A stretch of DNA of 64,000 nt from Lunularia cruciata (Eukaryota; Streptophyta; Marchantiopsida; Lunulariales; Lunulariaceae): NCBI GenBank assembly GCA_948567375.1, contig OX419755.1:35283001-35347000 (forward strand), written 5' to 3'. Of the stretch, positions 52,192-62,639 are shown in pieces (positions within the stretch are counted from its first letter, which is position 1; each line of letters starts with the position of its first letter). The position numbers were made by a program, and so were the translations under genes. Under the pieces are notes generated by a model. The model made no database searches, was not told the DNA's origin, and saw only the letters and a program-made list of their open reading frames with translations.

Positions 52192-54425
52192 AAATATTGA
52201 GGAAGGAATTGACACAAAAATCATTGGAGTATTATGGGTTCTTACAATGGAAGAGTTTTTGCTTATGGTGATTGGGATTCTTGGAGGCAAGACTATAGAT
52301 TGAGATGGAGTGCATGAAAGTGAAAGGAGATTGAAGGGAGAGAATGGAATGCAAGTAGAGGATTTAAGATTTTTAGGATCTTTGGGAGTTGATAGTAGCT
52401 TTTCTATAGAAATAACAAGCACCATACCTTGTAAATTCTTTAATTTTATCTCAAGTATAATAAATATATGGACTGTGGGCATTCTAGTGCTTTTTTGAAT
52501 GTTTGGTTTGGACTAATGAATATATTGAATAGCAATCAAACCCAATTAGCAGTTATAACCAAGAAAACTTAGGTTTTAGCAAGGATACAAGTCTTCTAGT
52601 AGTTGGAAATTAAAGTCCATTATAATGGATTGTATACACTGAGCTTGCATAATTTTAAGTTGATCCTATCCAAACCAATTGAGTTCAACTTAGAATATTC
52701 CCTTAATGGAAAAGAGCATCAATCTATTGGTAAAATAGTGGAGGCCAAGTTCATTAGATGTATGGCATAAAGGTTTAGAAGAACTTATAAGAAATGACTT
52801 CATATTACTATGTGAACTTTGTCACTAAACTAGATTATTGAAGGTTTAAGACACACAATACCAACATAGATACCAAGAACACAAGTCTAAAGAGAGACTA
52901 AATCACAAAATCTTGGAATATATACCAAAGCCAAAGATGATTGAATGTAGGAAAAACATCTGCACATGTACAAGTAATATGATGAAAGATAATTTCACCA
53001 AAGCCTAACCTTTGTCTTTATGGCAGCTAACATGGGCCTACATAACATGCCTCTACCATCTCAATTAACACATCCAAGTGCTGAAATGATAGAGACTAAA
53101 ACCTTGGACATATTATGCTTCTCCTCAAGAGTCAATAATGGATCATAAAAGAACTACACTGAATTGGCATAAGGATCTATGTTATAATCTTTTAGCTTAC
53201 CAGAAAACCACTCTTGGATACAAAAATCAATTGAAGAGAGTAACGAGGTTCCAAATCTCTTTGAATGATCTAGCAAGAGGCCATGATATGAAATATATGA
53301 TTTGTCTAAGAAGGAGTAAATTAAGGAGGGTGAATAACACCATGTGGGTGGTCAGTAAAATATGAGCCATTACACTATCAACTATCAAAAGATCACAAAT
53401 TGATATATAACACTTGTGAAATGCACTATAAGGTCTCAATCTCAACTCTCTAGTTCTCAATGCTAAGCCATCTACCTTGGTAAATATGCCCATAAGGCAC
53501 TTCCATATCTGAAATCCTTCAAGTAGGAATTTGTAGTGGCACATGGAACAAAGGAGGTGACTCACATCAGTCTTCAAGCCATTGATCTATATTATAACCA
53601 CAAATGAAGACACACAATATGAAATGAAATCTCTACATGCTAGATGAGGTATATATAAAAAATAACTTATGTCTTTATAAGAACTCCATCCAAATTGCTC
53701 TATCAAAAACACCATTCAGCAAAAGAAGACTCCTATCTCATATTAAATGTGCTATACATCCCAAATCCAAACCTAGAATCTTCATATTCACATGTGCATA
53801 GTAAAAAATACAAGGAATAAGTGTTGAGTTGAGTACATCCTTTGCATCAAATCCTTGAGCCATGTAACTTTTTCTCTCAAACTTTTTCTCCTCCCATCAA
53901 GCCACTCTGTCTCATTGTCCACACCTCTAAAATGGATGGGGTTAAAAGACACCATGAAGATATTGTTTCAAGACTATCAATAAAATCTCTCTCAATAGTC
54001 TACATCCCTTGAGTCTTTATATCTCTACTAATAGTTTGAGTCTCCTTATTGTATGTCTAATGAGTCTCTTATTGAGTCCCCATATAGTGTATCTCTCAAG
54101 TTTCCATCTTTGTCTAAGTCCCACTATGTGTATTTGTACTCCAATCTAGGTCCCAACATCATGTGTGATACATGAATCTCTCCTTGTCCTCACCATTGGT
54201 AGTATAACCCCGCTTCCACTATAGTCCAAATCATATCAAAGCAAGTGTCATTTATAGGACCATCCAAGACACTATCTTCTATAGGATTACAAATCTAATC
54301 CATGGATATTAACATAAGGTAAATTTTAGTGAATGAAAACTCTATTTACACAAGTAATACACAAGTAAACTCTATTTACTTGTGTATTATCATTTACACT
54401 ATTGTAAGTATTTTCTAACAATTCA
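52192..54425. other. AT-rich non-coding region
   Basis: No recognisable protein, RNA or repeat family. Open frames up to 116 codons on either strand show no motif. Confidence 0.4.
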
Positions 54426-54431
54426 AACAAT

Positions 54432-54845
54432 TTATGAATTTAAAGTCCACTCACCTTCTTCTTCTTCTTCTTCTAAATGAAATAAATCTACCTTGTGGCT
54501 TTTGTATGTTAACTCATCTTGTTCTATCAACCCACTATCCACAAACATACAAGCAAGAAATTGTTTTACAAAAGTCTCCATGAAGGATCTTTCCTTTGGA
54601 TGATTCAATTGCCTTTGTAACAAGACCAACTTTGTTGAAACTATTGGAAGAATTAACTTGGCTTGGTCATAGTCCTCAAATGAAGACCATGCAATCTCTG
54701 TCTTCACATAGAGTATCATAGGCCCTAACACCAACTTTGGTCTCCTTGTCATCAGAAGTGGACTCCCTATTTGAAAGAAGGGTCTCCAAGTTAGGTATAC
54801 ATATTGTCTTGCCGAATACCTCATCAAAAAATCTTGAGAAACCAA
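54432..54845 (-). CDS. Unidentified open frame, 137 codons, acidic tail
   Basis: An uninterrupted frame with coding-like composition: a mid-part reading PIVSTKLVLLQRQLNHPKE and a C-terminus with seven consecutive glutamates (encoded by a GAA-type repeat) before EWTLNS. It is one of the longest frames in the AT-rich region, where stops are frequent. I do not recognise it; it could be part of a retroelement-encoded protein or a chance frame extended by the microsatellite. Confidence 0.25.
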   Translation of the reverse strand: MVSQDFLMRYSARQYVYLTWRPFFQIGSPLLMTRRPKLVLGPMILYVKTEIAWSSFEDYDQAKLILPIVSTKLVLLQRQLNHPKERSFMETFVKQFLACMFVDSGLIEQDELTYKSHKVDLFHLEEEEEEGEWTLNS

Positions 54846-56075
54846 TCCTCCACTAAATTATTCTATATTGTTCTTTTACTCCCATTCCTACCTTGTGGAA
54901 TTGCAAAGCTTTCTCTTATCATTGTCAAAGTCAGTCAAATTTTTGCCATGCACTTTCCTTATCAAAGAACCCTTGTCTTAAGTCCTTGAAAATTTTATGA
55001 AAAGATGAACCTAGAGATAAACATGGAGAATCAGATTTAATCATAGGATCTCCAAGTACAATGGAATATTAAAATCATTAATTGGGAAATATATAACTAA
55101 GTCTTAGAATTGAATGTTGCTTAAAGTGCAAAGCCCTAGAATAATTGAGGTGCTCAACACCTGTAGGAGCTCTGGTGATATCCAAATACTTTGCACAAAT
55201 AAAGTAGATTAGAATCAAAACAGTCAAATTTTGGTTTTTAAGTGAACCAAGATGAGTGTGCAATGTCTTTTACTAAATTAAAATTTAGTAAAAGATGCCA
55301 TGACCATGCGGTCTAATAGCTACTATTTTGGATCATCGAAAGGAATTTCTTATCATAGGTCTATGAACAAGAAGGAGTAGAAACTATTGATCTTGAAATG
55401 AGCTACATAAGGCTGATTGTTGTACATGTAGGGCTAGAAAACTCAACACTTGTTGAAGATCGGCTCAGGCTTCTTTATTAAAAATTTCAACAATTGTAAG
55501 TCTAGAACTATTGTACAATAGAAAGAACATGAGGAACAAACCAAAGTCCTATTAATAAATAACCATAATTGCTATCTAAATTTAGGTCTAATTAGCTAAA
55601 CACAAATTTAAAAAGGATATGTTAATTATGTTAATAAATATCAATCATGACTATTTACATTTAGGTCTTAGTTAGTTGTATAAGGACTTGATAGTGGACA
55701 TTACCAAATAAAAAGCTTGATAAGAAGAGAAAATTTGATAATTTTGATATCAAATCAAAGTGCAATTCAAGACAAAGTGAGCTTGTACATTATAAGCATA
55801 AAAAATAAAAACTATAGCTATTCAACATTGAGTTTTAGGAGGAGATCTTCAAGATACAAGAAGTGGTTGCTTTTGGAACAATTGAGTACAAAGTCTTGGT
55901 CCATAAGATCATGCTATTGTCTTCTTTTCCTATGGGACTTTCTTAACTAATCACACCAACTTCTTTGTCTATCATCGAGTGTGCTATAATGTTGTAGGAT
56001 GTTACTCTCAAAAATTGGGAAACAAATTGGAAGGTCCAAACCTATGGAACCTTAGAATGTAGGTCCTTAGACGCA
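54846..56075. other. AT-rich non-coding region
   Basis: Nothing recognisable. A short near-palindrome around 55,270-55,292 (tactaaattaaaatttagta) is present. Confidence 0.4.
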
Positions 56076-56079
56076 CCAT

Positions 56080-56265
56080 GCCAAGCTTTAGCACTTATAG
56101 TACTATACTTAGCACTCTAACACAATGCTCCAAGTGCCTAGCACAACACCAAGTGTTGGATCTTGGCACTTGGTACAACGCTAAGCTCCAATATGGTGCT
56201 CCAAGCATAGCTCTAAATTTGGGATAGTGCCAAGCATTAGAGTACTTGGATTACCCAACATATGA
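56080..56265. repeat. Degenerate short repeats (agcac / ccaag)
   Basis: Repeated short phrases such as tagcactcta, ctccaagtgcctagcac, caccaagtgttgga, cttggcacttggta and ctccaagcata follow each other over about 185 bases. A low-complexity remnant. Confidence 0.5.
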
Positions 56266-56869
56266 AAATCCATGCACCAAAGGTGCTCCATCTTAAGGCA
56301 TTGTGGGTTGTATGTATCTACTTGCTTTAATTATGCAAGTTTAATCAGGTAATCAATAAGAGTTTCATAAAGAGAACTTGAATGCAAGATTTATAGCCAA
56401 AATATAAATTCAAGTGGTCTAAGGGGAAGTCAAAAAAGGGTTCAATAGCATTGTTGTGTAATTGGGATTGAAACCAGAATGAAGTAATGTATTAGGGTGT
56501 TAAATAGGGTAGGTGCAAAGTTAAATGAAAGATTTGAAAAGATAAACAAACTCAAAATTGAAATTGAAACTTGAGCATGAACTAAATTGCAAAAACTTAA
56601 AATTGAAGTTAATTCAAAAGTGGAGGTAAAATACCTCCCAATAATGTGTTAATTTAAAACCCAAGTAATGAAAATCAAATTCATTGATTTTCTCTAAAGA
56701 TTCTATAATTTGTGCATTGTCCATCCATTTCTATTTTATAAACATCATATCCTCAACAACCATAAGGAATTAAATTAACCATGGCCTTGCACTTGGATCC
56801 TACGTGTTTTCTTCTTCAATTACTATCTAATACTCTCCCTGGTAGGAAGGAAAGCCAACATTTCCTCCA

Positions 56870-57245
56870 ATGGGATGAGGAGTCAACACATTTTTGAGGC
56901 CAACTTCATTTGTTTAGGCCTCCAAAATTGGCTCTAAAGTTTTAAGGCTATTTTTAGCTCTTACCCTCTTTAGGTGACACCTCTATTTGAACTACCTAGT
57001 CCCTCATGCATAACATCCTTCTTGGTGTTACCAAGCCAATTTCCACCTCTAGATAATATGTCTAGCTTTTGGTATTACAAATTCAAGCTATTTTTGGCTC
57101 TTGCCCTATTAGTACTCTTTTAGTCATACCTCTATCCAATCTACGTATCCCTTCATACATTACATCTTTCCAAATGTTACCAAGCCAATTTTTAACCCTA
57201 AATGATATTTCTAACTATTAGTATTACATTACGATCCTTTGTGGT
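56870..57245 (-). mobile_element. Inverted copy of LTR-like repeat A
   Basis: Read on the minus strand it shows both internal sub-units (ttagaaatatcattt...attggcttggtaac and ctagacatattatctag...attggcttggtaac), then the aaaactttagagccaa block, gaggcctaaacaaatgaagttggcc and tcaaaaatgtg, in the same order as repeat A at 46,211. It is more diverged than the two direct copies. Confidence 0.7.
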
Positions 57246-57469
57246 ATATAGACCTTCACTAAAGGTTCCACCAAACAAAAAATCTCCCTTTGGTTATCCA
57301 ATAGGAAAACTCATAGTGTAAACCATACTTGCTCAAAGGCCAGTCTAGTTGGTAACTCCTCCAATCTAGCCATTGTTGCCTGCCATAAACCATTAGTTGC
57401 TAAGCAGATCCTATACTCCTCAACCAAGTCAACTTTGCTATCAACCACTTCTACTCCAGTAGTAAGGAC
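57246..57469. other. Non-coding spacer
   Basis: Short spacer between the inverted repeat A copy and repeat C. No motif recognised. Confidence 0.4.
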
Positions 57470-57735
57470 TGTGAGCCGGCCTGTCTCTCACTCAGGATGA
57501 ACCTCTGATGGCTATTATGGTAGCGCACCATGGACTAAGAAGGCAAGAAACCCCAACTCCATCATACTCCTCCAAGGCTACCACTCCAAGACTCAAGACA
57601 TTGCTCACTAGAGAACTCAATTAGAGAGATATAGTTGCAAATGAAAGGATGATGAGTACCTCCTCACCCCTTGATTATATACTTGTGAAATAGTTACGTA
57701 CCAAAGTTACTAATTACCGTAGTAACTCAAGTTAC
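57470..57735. repeat. 270-base direct repeat C, copy 2
   Basis: Partner of 50,242-50,513 with the same landmarks (gtgagccggcctgtctctcactcaggatgaa at the start, agtaactcaagtta at the end). Estimated identity is about 85% by eye. Confidence 0.8.
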
Positions 57736-58599
57736 TAGACTAAAAGTCAAGTAAAGTCAAAAAGTAGAAAGGAATATCCATTCACATGGGCATATTCCCC
57801 TTATCTTGACCCAACCACTAAAGCAAGGATTCCTTCACATGGGCTATCCTTGGACTAAAGAAGAATCCAAAACAAAAAGGCTTGCGGGCCCAAGAGTTTC
57901 TCAACTCTTTCCCCAAAGCCAAACACCTAGGAATAATACCAAGTCAACACACTAAAATCCAAAATAGTGGTGCTCATCTTTTCTACTTCCTCTAAAGTAA
58001 GGTCCCATCTATCTTAGCTATGACTAACTTTAGCTAACCATGACTAATATAGAACCATCCTTTATCTCTATATAAATAATATCTCTTAAGTACTTGTAAT
58101 ACCAAGCTAAATATCACAATACCACACACATGCACAAATGGGTGTTACAGGACCACATCATCCTTACTCTCACAAAGTATAGCAATCACCAAAAAATTGG
58201 AGTTGGATCAACGCCCAATGTAAACATGTCATTGGTTGAGAATAATGGAAAGCGCATAATCAACTAAGCCGCCCCCAACATCATGCTAGACCAATCTTTG
58301 TAGTAATAAGTGGTTGACTAGTAGAGAAGTCTATCACGCACCCTATCACCACCTACCAAACCTACACTAGGATGTTTAGGAGTCATAGATGTTCTTGAGA
58401 GTGCCCCAAAGATTGTAAAAGATTAGAGAAGTCTGACTGGTCTACCAGCCTCTCCTCTTTGTGGGTCCAACTCCACTTATGCTCCTCTAGGCTATGGAGC
58501 ATGTACTACACTCCTAGTCACGGTGGCAAATGCATCTACCTATGCTGCTCAACATATGAAGTCCAAGACATCTCTATCACCAACATATGAGGTGGAAGC

Positions 58600-59350
58600 C
58601 TCAATACCCAAATTTGATCTCCTCTAAGCTATGGCTATGCTAGCCAATCTTTGCTCCAATTGCTCAATCCAAGTAGCCATGGTTGCATAGGAAGTAAGTG
58701 CAAGTACTACACCTCTACCAAGTGTGGATCCTCTACTACCTACCATAGCAGCCAAAACTCTAGTTTTGGTCAAAGCATTGGTCATAGTGTGACCAAATCT
58801 ATGGTAATGCTCACATTGTCTTTGTGCTTATTGTGATGCACCAGAGGTATTAGGTTTGTTGCCTTAATTGCACTCTCTCCTATGGTGAGGTCCGCCACAA
58901 GTCCAACAACCAACACAACTACTCATTGGCTATTGTTGACCTGAAAATGAAGGTAAGCATCTAGCTACACTAGGCACTCCACCAGCTCTATAGGATCTGG
59001 GCTATCCACCATGTTCTTGAAAACCAACATGGCATAGAGTACTCTATTGCACTCTAGAATAAGTAAACAACTATAAATGAAGTCTTTCTACCAACTCTAG
59101 ATATCACCATTCTCTCCTCCACCATGTTGAGCTCAATATGCTCAACCAAACCAAAGACCACTCCTAGTGTAGGCAAAGTAGCCTACAATAATGTAACATC
59201 ACAAACTCTAGGTCGCAACTCTTTATCTAGTATCTCGTACCAAAATTGGACTGCTTGGGCCTCAATAACTCCATGAGTAAAACTCATCAGCCATCTCATG
59301 CAAGTATATGCTTTGCGTATGCTCTTTCCACTCTTCCATTGGAACCTATA
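58600..59350 (-). pseudogene. Gag-like remnant with zinc knuckle, minus strand
   Basis: The minus strand, broken by stops, carries CWTCGGPHHRREC at 58,870-58,908, a CCHC zinc knuckle of the C-x2-C-x3-H-x4-C form seen in plant Ty3/gypsy gag. Upstream in the same orientation (59,183-59,368) is an open stretch with RVERAYAKHILA-like and QFWYEILDKELRP segments. Placement just inside repeat A copy 2 may be chance, because that repeat looks plus-oriented. No functional protein can be made. Confidence 0.65.
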
Positions 59351-60085
59351 ATACCAAGGGTTAGCCAAATGATCTAGATGTGAAATTTGGTTTGGTAACT
59401 TCTAGAATGATGTTATACATGATGGTCAAAATAGATCAGATAGAAGTATCACCAAAAGAGTACTTCTACTAATAAGGCAGAAACCAAAATATACTTGAGA
59501 ACCTTAGAACCAATAGCTAGACATATGATTTAAAGGTGAGAATTGGTTTGGTAACATCTGAAAGGATGTTACACATGATGTACTAAACAGATCAGAAAGA
59601 GGTATCACAAAAGGGGACTTCTACTAATAGAGTAGGAGCCAAAATATGCTTGAAATCTTTGAAGGCAATTTTGGAGGCCTAAACGGATGAATTAGACCTT
59701 GAAAATGTGCAGATTCCCCCCCCCCCCCAATAGTTGAAAGGCTGGCCTTCCCTCCCCCCTACTTTGTCTCGTCGAGAGCTTTCCAATGGTACCTTACGTG
59801 AGTATGAGATTCCTACAGGAAGATTCCCTAAAAGATTCCTTCCGATCAAAGCTTGTTTGACCAGCCAGATAGGACCTAGACCAGACAGGTCACCCATCCA
59901 AATAAGTAATCCAAGGGTGGAGCTTGCTGACATGTCACCTATCTGTGTCCCTAATCCTATGGTGGAGCTTCCTTGGAGGAGATCCTCTTTGTCTATATAA
60001 TAAAGAGAAGGTGCTCCCTTGGGGCATCGAATGTGTGAGTGTGCAATTTGTGTTTTCTCTCTTCTCTTGTCCTTGGAGTATTATA
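59351..60085 (+). mobile_element. LTR-like repeat A, copy 2 (735 bases)
   Basis: Same structure as 46,211-46,955: two internal sub-units, ggcctaaacggatgaatta, a run of at least 13 C at about 59,717-59,729, a TATA-like ctatataataaagag at 59,993-60,007, and ttctctcttctcttgtcc before the end. Neighbouring sequence gives no primer binding site or clear target duplication. Confidence 0.75.
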
Positions 60086-61315
60086 GAACCCCTACAAGCT
60101 CCTCAACTTATCAATCTGTACTCTTTGATAGTTTTGCCTCAAACATTAGAAGAACTCCACCATGGGGTTAAACCTTGATACTACATCACCTCTTGTAGTA
60201 TTACTTCTACTCATAGTAGCACCATCTCCAAGAGATCCACCAATGCTACTTGAGCTAGAACTCATGGGTATAGTCAATCTAACCCTAGAAACCCAACTTG
60301 AAGTGATGGATATATAATTCAGAGACCAATATTGTCTCCATAGCTCAATCTCCTCCAAGTGAGCTCTCTTGAACTCATGGTAATCATCCATTCATAGACC
60401 ATCCAAGTGCTGAAATAACCCCTTCCATGCCATGAACGGTATGAACAAAGTCGGGTTTTGTATTTGTTGTAGATGACACCAACTATCAAGCCCTAGATGA
60501 AGTCATCCAACTAAGTAGTACCCTATGTACCAAAGTAACACTTGGGGCCTTTATGGGGCCTTTAGAGACCCCATAAATCTTATCCATGTCCCACAACAAC
60601 AATATAGACACACCAAGTGCACTCTCAATTGAATCAGCTCCTATGTCAAACTCCAATTTAGAGTCAATCTCCTCCCTCATTGGGACCTAAGATACAAGCT
60701 GATATTAAATGCCACTCCAAGTAAACCCATTGTGTATTGCAGTGCTATCTCCTCTAAAATTTCCATAGAACTTTGTTGTAACAAAGTAACTGCAACCCAT
60801 AACCGTAACCACCGCAAGTACCTCACCAAGAATCACCACCAAGTGCCAACACCTCCAACCAAATGTAACCCACTTATGTAGCTCTAAATATGAAAAATAC
60901 ATTAGGGGAAAGGGAAATTTCTAACCTATTATTACAACATACACTCTTACAGTCTATAGGTCACCATTTCTTGCCTCACCGGGGAGAAATATAGATAGTT
61001 TGATCAATCATCACTCAAGCCTCACAACCAAGAGCACAATAGAACACCAATGCTCTAAAGTCAAGGTTCCTCACACAAAAATGGTGCAAAAATAGGAAGT
61101 AGAGAATGGAAGGGATCCAATCACAAGAAATCTAAACAAGAACACTCAAACCAACTTAAACCAACTTTGGATTGACTCTACCATCATTTGGCATTTGACA
61201 AAATATGAGTACTTCTTAAGCTACCAAGATAACCAAGAAAAGAATCAAACTATCTCTCCTAGCCAAAGCTATTGGTGTATAGATAAAAATGGAATAGTCA
61301 CTAAGACAAAAAGTA
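60086..61315 (-). other. Retroelement-like remnant with open stretches
   Basis: Minus-strand open segments at 60,146-60,391 (a Ser-rich SSSSSSIGGSLGDG stretch) and 60,486-60,680 have coding-like composition but no recognised domain. They could be the N-terminal part of a gag-type protein cut off by repeat A. Uncertain. Confidence 0.35.
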
Positions 61316-61385
61316 AGGGTAGATCAATTGGCTAGGGCACAAGTCTAGGAACCAGAGATCTAAGGGTCAAACACTATTGCACATA
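61316..61385 (+). other. tRNA-like sequence (possible SINE head)
   Basis: gggtagatcaattggctagggcac resembles a tRNA 5' half with a polymerase III A box (tagctcaattggttagagc in true tRNAs), and gggtcaaacac about 25 bases later resembles a decayed B box. The cloverleaf cannot be closed with confidence, so it is a tRNA pseudogene or the head of a tRNA-derived SINE, not a working tRNA. Confidence 0.35.
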
Positions 61386-62157
61386 ATCTTGCAAGGTGGA
61401 CAGATTTTGCCAAACAATGACCAAAAACTAATCTAAACTAGCTAGCCTCACACCAACAAGCTCTCTTGATGGCCATTCTAGGCCTTTATAGCCTCTCATA
61501 GCCTAAAATCATATGCCTCAATCTAAAAACAAACACCATTGCTCAAAATTGACTATCTTCTCAGCAAAATTTGGCAAGTACTTCCGCTCATTGCTTGCCT
61601 CACTACCAAATTTGCATCAATTCAAAGAGCTTCTACATACAATCACTCTCAAGGAAAATCTGAACAACAATCAAGCTATCAACAATCAATAATACTTGGA
61701 GATACCACAAACATCTTCAATTCTTGCAACCAATTTCCTCTTGACCTCAGTTATTTGATATAATCAGTTTGTTCACAACCTAAATCACACTCGATTAGAT
61801 CAATACTTGATCTATCACTCAAAAATCTACCAACAACTAGGCAATGATTATAGTCAAGGCACACACACTCTAGCTAAGAGACTCCAAGTGATGCTGACCG
61901 GCTTTTGTCCACCATAGCCTAGAACTCAAAGGCTCAACATCAAAGAAGTGAACACTCTAGAGTTGCACTTTGAAAGTATACCCTTTGGTCTCCAATCCTA
62001 ATGGTCCTACTAATGGCACATTCAATGGTGCAAATAGTAGGCCCCACCATGTAGTCAATACAAACACAAAATCTGACCATCAACAAGTAGTCTATGAGTA
62101 ATTGCCAAAATACTTCTGATTACTAATACTACTACTCTAGAGTCTAAGCAATCTAGG
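61386..62157. other. AT-rich non-coding region
   Basis: No gene or repeat recognised. One plus-strand open stretch at 61,539-61,763 has no motif. Confidence 0.4.
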
Positions 62158-62392
62158 TGTGATGTTACAACTAGTATGACAAGCTTCTAGAAAGAAATTT
62201 CTTGAAAAGCTTCTTGGTTAGCTAAGCTTGCACTTCTAAGAATGCGGCTTTTATCAAGAAGCTTCTCAAGAGTCTTGTATGTTCACTATAAATACCAATG
62301 GCCAAGCTCGTGCTAGACATTTGGAGTTTCCCTCATTCAAGAGTACCAATGTGATATTCCATTCTCCTATTTCTCTCCTTGACTTTTTTACA
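62158..62392 (+). mobile_element. 5' LTR of a retrotransposon (repeat B, copy 2)
   Basis: Begins TGTGATGTTACA and ends TTTTTTACA, so it has the TG...CA ends of an LTR, length 235. A TATA-like ctataaat at 62,287 follows gttcacta. It is directly followed by a primer binding site, so this is the 5' LTR of an element running to the right. Its relative lies at 51,090-51,373. Confidence 0.75.
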
Positions 62393-62393
62393 T

Positions 62394-62405
62394 TGGTATC
62401 AAACC
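62394..62405 (+). other. Primer binding site (initiator tRNA-Met type)
   Basis: tggtatcaaacc begins one base after the LTR. It matches 10 of 12 bases of tggtatcagagc, the usual plant LTR-element site complementary to the 3' end of initiator tRNA-Met. Confidence 0.75.
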
Positions 62406-62639
62406 AAGAATGGGATAGATGGAATTTGTGGACCACCAAATCCATTTCCCTTAAACCATTGGGATTTTGTATCTACATATCATCCATGCATTGTTTCATG
62501 AAGTTCATCGTATCATGGTTTGGGTAGAATTTTCTAAATGCAATCACCTTGTTTGATGAATCTTTGATGCTTTTAGTTGTAGCTTATAGAGAATGGTGGA
62601 TGTGTTACATCTATATATTAACTTAGATAATTATAGATA

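Noticed and set aside
46211-60085. One complete 13.9-kb LTR retrotransposon bounded by repeat A
   Set aside because: gag and RT relics inside are on the opposite strand to the LTR-like promoter order, their positions do not follow gag-pol order with these ends, and no primer site follows the left copy.
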